Part shown: in pieces, positions 61,614 through 64,000 of the stretch | Layout: every line of letters starts with the position of its first letter | How positions within the stretch are numbered: position 1 is the first letter of the stretch | Assembly: GCA_950106755.1 (NCBI GenBank) | Contig: OX467084.1 | Coordinates: 35,839,213 to 35,903,212 of the forward strand | Direction of reading: 5' to 3' | Origin: Climacium dendroides | Taxonomy: Eukaryota > Streptophyta > Bryopsida > Hypnales > Climaciaceae | Length of the DNA: 64,000 nucleotides | Position numbers and translations under genes: made by a program | The notes under the pieces: generated by a model | Databases searched by the model: none | What the model saw: only the letters and a program-made list of their open reading frames with translations | What the model was told of the DNA's origin: nothing

Positions 61614-63627
61614 ATGGCTGTAGCATTACAATGTACACATGGCACCCTTGAGATTGTATTATTTGTCAAAGACACAACAAAGTAAGATTTAATTTTAGGT
61701 AAATGTATATACATCTTAAAGGTCAAGGAAATAGTGTTCATAAATGTTAATAACAACAATTAACCTAGATTATATACAAAACATACAGGACTTGTAGGAA
61801 CTTTTTGGAATTATGTAAGGCAGGTTATTATGATGGTACCACTTTCCATGTACGGGTTTTTTTCTAAAATAACTTGCATTGATAATAAATATAATATTTA
61901 ATACTAATAGGTTTTCAAGTCTATGTTGTTTGTTTTTAATTTTTAAATTGCATGTATTTAGTGGTAAGAAATTGTATTAAAGATTAATCCACATCCTACA
62001 ATGCAGAAAATAATTCCACACTTTATGTGTCAAGCTGGTGATCCATCAGGTTAAACCTCGTAATACTTACATTCCTTAAGATATAAATTTACCATGTTTA
62101 CAAGAATTAGATATTATTGAGTTCTTTTTATATATAATCACATAGGAAATATAATTGAATAACAAAATTGTTTTTTCTTTTAGCCAGTCAATTTTTATAA
62201 TAACTTGTCAACAAAGTTATACTTACATGATTGTACTTGAATTTTGAAAGAGCTAAAAGTTGAATTTTTAGTAAGAAGGTTGAATTGATTTTTTTTAATA
62301 AAGGATTTCATTAAAAAATTATTTTCAAAATTAACAAATTTTTTAGCATATAGTAATCTAGATTGTCATTTTTGGCTTTGTATATAAATTGCATCCATAT
62401 ATCTTAGGCATATATGAATGATTTTATAGATAGAGTGGCAATAGCATGTTGCTATAAAATAATGACATTTTATCCAAGTACATTTAAAGAATGTCAACTA
62501 CAATCAATTTTTGGATAGCTTTATAATTGATTAATTGCTATGAAATAATAAACATTGAGTAATCAAATTATTGATTGGTAAAAATCATGGTGTTAATCAA
62601 TGATTGTGTGACAATAGTTGCATATTTCAAGAAGTCATTTGTTGCATTTTACAATCACTAGATTTTTGGTAAAACTAAAATTTTATATAGGTATGGGAAG
62701 AGGAGGTGAATCAATTTATGGTACAAAGTTTTCTGATGAAATGAGTGCAAAACATAGCCATGATCGAAAAGGAATTGTTTCAATGGCAAACTCTGGTCGA
62801 AATACAAACACCTCACAATTTTTTATATTATTTGAACCAGTTAGTTATTAATTGCTATATACTATTAATACTACAAAATATCTTAGTTTTCAATCTATAA
62901 AATACCTTCAAATTTTTAATTGGAGATTAAAAAATAAAAATTTTAAAGAAGAATTTAAATCATAATAATATCTCATTATTTTTTTAGTAAAGTAAATATA
63001 TTTTGTATTGCTTAATTTTGTTTTATATTTATTGAAATATGACAATATCTATATTTTGATAGAGCCCACATTTGGATGGCAAGCACACTATATTTGGACA
63101 AGTCAAAGAGCATTGCTTCCCAATACTTGATGCAATGCAACGAGTGGAAGTCAAGGCAACAAAACCCATTGTTCCTGTAAAATTGTACGAAATATTTTGT
63201 CATCTAATTTTTAAAATTTTTAAAATGATAAGCAATCATTCAATTTTTTAAGACTATTATTATATATTTTTATATAATATTTTAAAATATTTTTTAATAG
63301 TATATTTTAATCAAGTAAAAATTCATTATTTTTTTAATATACATACAACTTTGATTATATATATTTGAAGCCTTAAAAAAGTATTTTTGGATATAAAATT
63401 ATTTCAAATTTTTAATTTTAATATAGCATATGAAATAAATGTACATTTCTTTTAAAAACCTCAATGCAAAGCCATTTTAAAAATGACAATTATTGTTACT
63501 TAGGTTTATAGCAGAGGTAATAGAAGATCCTTGGGAAGGCCAAGAATTGCCTATTGGAGCAAAAATTCCTACAAAACCATTAGTTGGTAATTGTGGCTTT
63601 CATGTTTCACCATGTAGTGTAATGTAA
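61614..63627 (+). CDS. Divergent cyclophilin-type peptidyl-prolyl isomerase
   Basis: Exons 61614-61681, 61798-61849, 62007-62049, 62691-62839, 63063-63184 and 63504-63627 join in phase. The frame then stops at 63627, or exon 6 is cut at 63586 (GT at 63587) and continues past the window. The fold motifs are in order: [58 protein letters not shown] and [12 protein letters not shown]. Cyclophilins catalyse proline cis-trans isomerisation; this one has no transit signal and begins [12 protein letters not shown], similar to PPIL-type single-domain members. The catalytic Arg (Arg55 in CypA) is Lys, and two conserved positions of the MANAGPNTNG loop are Arg and Thr. After the usual end it has an extension with [19 protein letters not shown]. 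Codons are AT-rich. Lys at the Arg55 position may reduce activity. Confidence 0.8.
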
Positions 63628-64000
63628 CTAAAGTTTACATAATGTGATTAACATTTAAATTTTTATTTTCAAAATTTTCAGCAAAATGCATTAAAATAAA
63701 TCAAAATTATATAAATTATAAAATGAGGTTTCATTTTTATTAAAAAAAACTTTTATATCTATATCTATATCCATATTTATAAATAAAAATAAATGATTTT
63801 TAATATATATTTGATATTGTATGAAATTTTGTAAAACTTCCTATATGATTAGTAATTGGATGAAGTGTTATACTTTAGTAATGTGATATTATTAGATCAT
63901 ATTTAATAGCCAAATAATTCCAATCATTCAAGAGTTAACATTATATTTTTTGTCAAAGTGAAATGTTTTGATAATTAAATAATAATAATAAAAAAGATAG
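63628..64000. other. AT-rich sequence at the window edge
   Basis: Either 3' flank or an intron of the cyclophilin gene. A TATCTA-type short tandem lies at about 63,755-63,785. No further exon was recognised. Confidence 0.4.

Noticed and set aside
1..64000. tRNA, rRNA, organelle insert or viral integration
   Set aside because: I looked for cloverleaf-like and conserved rRNA words and for organelle or viral gene motifs and saw none. A covariance-model search would be decisive for tRNAs.

Overview
The window is nuclear DNA of a land plant. It contains spliced genes with GT-AG introns and plant-type families: a DREB2-like AP2 factor, an RPK2/TOAD2-like receptor kinase, an OTLD1-like OTU deubiquitinase, a PTAR1-like prenyltransferase-alpha-repeat protein, an MTP1-like zinc transporter and a cyclophilin. 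Very AT-rich intergenic DNA alternates with GC-rich gene islands, and the long DREB2 and RPK2 genes are intron-free. This would fit a bryophyte or another non-seed plant, but the species cannot be fixed from the sequence alone.

Layout: 1-4,700 is AT-rich repeat DNA with at least two small inverted-repeat elements. 4,740-5,600 is a GC-rich, promoter-like island with no recognisable protein gene. 5,600-9,640 holds the DREB2-like gene (minus strand) and its flanks. 9,640-24,550 is a gene desert filled with diverged dispersed repeats and MITE-like elements (foldback, pogo/Emigrant-like, CACTA-like). 24,560-29,640 holds the single-exon RPK2-like kinase (minus strand). 29,640-36,650 is a second desert with a 66-bp tandem array, a CACTA-like element and a 260-bp foldback. 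36,650-42,984 is the OTU deubiquitinase (8 coding exons, plus strand). 43,490-43,685 is an 11-bp minisatellite. 44,700-50,090 is the PTAR1-like gene (10 coding exons, plus strand). 50,708-51,276 is a Stowaway-like element. The rest is AT-rich and carries the MTP1-like gene (2 exons, 55,848-57,259) and the cyclophilin gene (6 exons seen, 61,614-63,627).

The genes do not form an obvious pathway and each looks independently transcribed. The most striking pattern is compositional. Four genes use GC-rich codons and sit in GC-rich islands. The MTP1-like and cyclophilin genes, 35 kb or less away, use strongly A/T-ending codons inside AT-rich DNA. The cyclophilin also carries a Lys where the catalytic Arg is expected. 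Exon boundaries were built by hand from splice signals, phase and family similarity. No alignment or transcript evidence was available.
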